This document shows positions 4,853-6,692 of a DNA stretch of 6,692 nucleotides, piece by piece. A model generated the notes under the pieces. The model saw only the letters and a program-made list of their open reading frames with translations. It was not told where the DNA came from and ran no database searches. Each line of letters starts with the position of its first letter. Within the stretch, counting starts at the first letter, position 1. The stretch is taken from contig DAOUWE010000028.1 of assembly GCA_030667285.1 (NCBI GenBank), forward strand, positions 1 to 6,692. The letters run 5' to 3'. The DNA comes from Candidatus Shapirobacteria bacterium (lineage in GTDB: Bacteria > Patescibacteriota > Microgenomatia > UBA12405 > JAUWLS01). The position numbers and the translations under genes were made by a program.

Positions 4853-6547
4853 TTAAGGGCACCTCACCGGGCCACAACCAAATATCGACCCGGCACTCGC
4901 CGGGTTAAGCTTTACTGTACTTATCGTACCATTCGCTCCGTTTGCTGACGTATACATGAACCAATTTATTCCCCCTGTTTCTCCTCCTCCCAAGTCTTGA
5001 GTTAAAACCCCTATATGTCCACAACAAGCGATATTGCTACTGCAACTTCCTCCTCCGCAACTCGCTCCCGGTCCCCAGGCCACATTGTCACCTACTTCCG
5101 CCTCTTCGGGTCTGAAGGTGCAACATCCATCCGGCGTGTTCCTGGCAAACCACTCTGCATTGGCTCCTCCATTAAATGAATCTTCTACTGCCACCTTGAA
5201 TCCGACGCATTGCAAGTACTTATAATCGTCAGCCGACGAAGACATGGTGTTGATCGCCAAACTCGGAATTCCTGCGACTCGCATACACTCCTTAACTATC
5301 TCGTCGCTCGATCTTGTCCAAGCCGTTACTGACCTGTCTTGACTATCAGTACATTGGGCCAATACATTTTGTACTTGGCAAGCCAAATGATCCGTACAAC
5401 TAGTTCCGGTCGTTTTTCCACCTAATCCCGGAATACTTCCCGGCGGTCTACTACTACTGCTCTCTGACCCTTGCTCTTCATTTAGCGGTGCCAAGACCGC
5501 CGCTTTGTCCATCACTCCTTTGTGGAAGAACAATACTGCTCCCAGACCGATTCCCACTGCTAAGGCTATCGGGGCCCCTATCGTCATCAATCCTGCCCCC
5601 AAACCACCGATAAAAGTCGCCAAAGCTCCTCCTGCTACCGCCAGACCCCCACCGGCCAACAGGCCTCCCCCAACCATTAAAATACCGGGCAAAGCCAAAA
5701 CCGGAATCAATACTCCTCCCGCTATCATTGCTCCTCCTCCCAACAAGAGCATTTCTTTGATTCCCAATTTCTTTATTTTTATTCCTAAAAAACCAACCGC
5801 CTTGATGATCAGATTTTTTACCGGTTTCCATACTTTTTTAATTATCCAACTGCCTACTTCCACCGCTGCCATTATTACCAAACTCGCTCCCAAAGAAGGA
5901 GCCGCTCCTAAAACGCTCGCTCCCCAGGTCACCACCTTCTTCAAAACCGCCGAACTTATTCCCTTGACTCCTTGTTTTACCGCCGCTTTCCCAAAATTCT
6001 TAATCAAAAGCCTAGCCCCTTTCCCCCAGATTTTTCTCCCGATCGCAGTTTGGGTAAAAAACCACGCTCCCGCTTTTCTTCCAACCCCGGCTTTCACGCT
6101 TTTCGGTACAAATCTCACTGCCGTCTCTCCCGCTGTTTTTATCTGATTCAGTTCCTTGAAAACTTCAACGTTCCCAAAGTTTCCTAAGGTTTCTCTCTCT
6201 GCTTCTATTAAGTCTTTCCCATGTTCCTTCACTAAACCTTCCATTTCTTTCAATTCTTCATTGTTCAACCCCAATACTTGCTCAGTTACTTGAAGTATTT
6301 CCAAAATCTCATCTGCCGTCTGTTTTTCTGCCGGCCTGTAAGCTCCCAAGTCCTCCCAGGTCAAGCTTCTTACCACACTTCTTTTCTTCTTTCCTTTTTT
6401 GAACGGACTTCCATAAGCTGTTTCCACACTCTTTTCTCCTATTCTCCTAGCTACTTCTTCGCTTGCTCCGACTCTCGAGACCTCGCTTTCCTCTCCTATC
6501 CCTATTGCTGTCCGAGAGATACTTGGTCCCTTTCTTTCCAGCCTCAT
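4853..6547 (-). CDS. Membrane-anchored protein with C-terminal cysteine-rich CHAP/NlpC-like peptidase domain
   Basis: This 564-residue protein has three parts. Residues 1–200 are soluble, charged and mostly helical with no signal peptide, so probably cytoplasmic. Residues about 205–343 are hydrophobic and glycine-rich, with GG/GGG repeats like glycine zippers and at least two to four membrane spans (for example 265–343). After a Ser/Pro/Gly linker (357–382) comes a C-terminal domain resembling a CHAP or NlpC/P60 cysteine peptidase, enzymes that cut peptide bonds or amides in peptidoglycan. Candidate catalytic residues are Cys447 (LQCVGF) and His511 (CGHIGVL), with Asn536 (TSANG) possibly third; VGDNVAW (485–491) fits the usual GD motif between them. 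All 13 cysteines lie after residue 383, suggesting disulfides outside the cell. It is followed four bases later by the 213-residue membrane protein. The general fold is plausible; exact role and substrate are inference. Confidence 0.85.
   Translation of the reverse strand: MRLERKGPSISRTAIGIGEESEVSRVGASEEVARRIGEKSVETAYGSPFKKGKKKRSVVRSLTWEDLGAYRPAEKQTADEILEILQVTEQVLGLNNEELKEMEGLVKEHGKDLIEAERETLGNFGNVEVFKELNQIKTAGETAVRFVPKSVKAGVGRKAGAWFFTQTAIGRKIWGKGARLLIKNFGKAAVKQGVKGISSAVLKKVVTWGASVLGAAPSLGASLVIMAAVEVGSWIIKKVWKPVKNLIIKAVGFLGIKIKKLGIKEMLLLGGGAMIAGGVLIPVLALPGILMVGGGLLAGGGLAVAGGALATFIGGLGAGLMTIGAPIALAVGIGLGAVLFFHKGVMDKAAVLAPLNEEQGSESSSSRPPGSIPGLGGKTTGTSCTDHLACQVQNVLAQCTDSQDRSVTAWTRSSDEIVKECMRVAGIPSLAINTMSSSADDYKYLQCVGFKVAVEDSFNGGANAEWFARNTPDGCCTFRPEEAEVGDNVAWGPGASCGGGSCSSNIACCGHIGVLTQDLGGGETGGINWFMYTSANGANGTISTVKLNPASAGSIFGCGPVRCP
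4860..4865 (-). promoter_or_regulatory. Shine-Dalgarno site for the 213-residue membrane protein
   Basis: The minus strand reads GAGGTG inside the last codons (Val-Arg-Cys) of the upstream gene, 11 bases before the ATG at 4848. The spacing is longer than optimal. It is one of few recognisable ribosome sites in the window and supports co-transcription and coupled translation of the two genes. Confidence 0.45.
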
Positions 6548-6562
6548 AAAATCATCCGTTTT

Positions 6563-6692
6563 TTATGTTATCAAGCGCCTCACTCCTACAGTGTTTAAAT
6601 CTCTTATTTCTCCTCTTCCTTCTCCTGACTTTCTTATTTTTTCCCCGACTTCTTTTAAGTCCTCGTGTATTCCTACTACCTCTTCTCCTCTC
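6563..6692 (-). CDS. 3' end of an unknown gene (cut by window edge)
   Basis: An open minus-strand frame enters from the window edge and ends in TAA at 6563–6565; 42 codons are visible. The peptide is charged and plausibly helical (EEVVGIHEDLKEVGEKIRK), ending in DLNTVGVRRLIT. It looks like a genuine protein end because its purine-rich codon use matches the two downstream genes, whereas another frame here gives an Arg/Lys-rich low-complexity peptide. It stops 15 bp before the ATG of the 564-residue gene and is in the same frame, so the two are probably one operon, or less likely one interrupted gene. No family can be assigned from this fragment. Confidence 0.6.
   Translation of the reverse strand, partial: RGEEVVGIHEDLKEVGEKIRKSGEGRGEIRDLNTVGVRRLIT

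Noticed and set aside
5505..6146. 213-codon plus-strand open frame, proline- and alanine-rich
   Set aside because: Antisense shadow of the glycine-rich membrane segment of the 564-residue gene (GGN codons read back as NCC proline codons); no start context or family resemblance.
6278..6598. 106-codon plus-strand open frame at the right end
   Set aside because: Antisense to the start of the 564-residue gene and the upstream fragment; Ser/Phe/Leu-rich from purine-rich sense DNA on the other strand.
1..6692. CRISPR arrays, tRNA or rRNA genes, insertion sequences
   Set aside because: No spaced direct repeats, cloverleaf-like segments, rRNA motifs or transposase-like reading frames were seen on either strand.

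Overview
The window is a chromosomal replication-origin region with the classic bacterial order yidC–yidD–rnpA–rpmH (minus strand) | dnaA | oriC | dnaN (plus strand). Past dnaN lies a convergent minus-strand operon of unfamiliar envelope genes. Compact genes, short spacers, a YidC without a large N-terminal periplasmic domain, a short lysine-rich L34 and a moderately AT-rich composition suggest a small-genome bacterium. A Patescibacteria/CPR member, perhaps Microgenomates-like, is my best guess; this is an impression from protein style, not a database result. TGA is a normal stop here (rnpA and the 213-residue gene end in it), so the UGA=Gly code of Gracilibacteria/Absconditabacteria is not in use.

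Left arm (1–1235, minus): rpmH (ribosomal protein L34), rnpA (RNase P protein), yidD and the 5' end of yidC form one tight operon with a 4-base rnpA/yidD overlap. It links ribosome and tRNA maturation to membrane-protein insertion. A good sigma-70-type promoter sits so close to the rpmH ATG that the mRNA would be essentially leaderless. yidC and dnaN carry similar extended -10 boxes 8–9 bases before their ATGs.

Centre (1236–3063): dnaA is complete and has all hallmark motifs. The rpmH–dnaA spacer holds one perfect DnaA box. The dnaA–dnaN spacer looks like the working origin: two perfect DnaA boxes, one overlapping a possible dnaA terminator, then a near-perfect box, a short C-rich spacer, six consecutive DnaA-trio-like triplets and an AT-rich stretch. 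This is the layout of a Bacillus-type basal unwinding element. dnaN follows, complete.

Right arm (4207–6692, minus): the 3' end of an unknown gene, a 564-residue protein and a 213-residue single-pass membrane protein are closely spaced and probably co-transcribed toward dnaN. The 564-residue protein has a cysteine-free cytoplasmic and glycine-rich membrane part followed by a cysteine-rich CHAP/NlpC-like peptidase domain. Together they look like a cell-surface peptidoglycan-remodelling or secretion-related module; this is inference.

The plus strand is C-rich over G in every stretch sampled, including inside dnaA and dnaN, so the usual GC-skew switch at the origin is not visible in this window.
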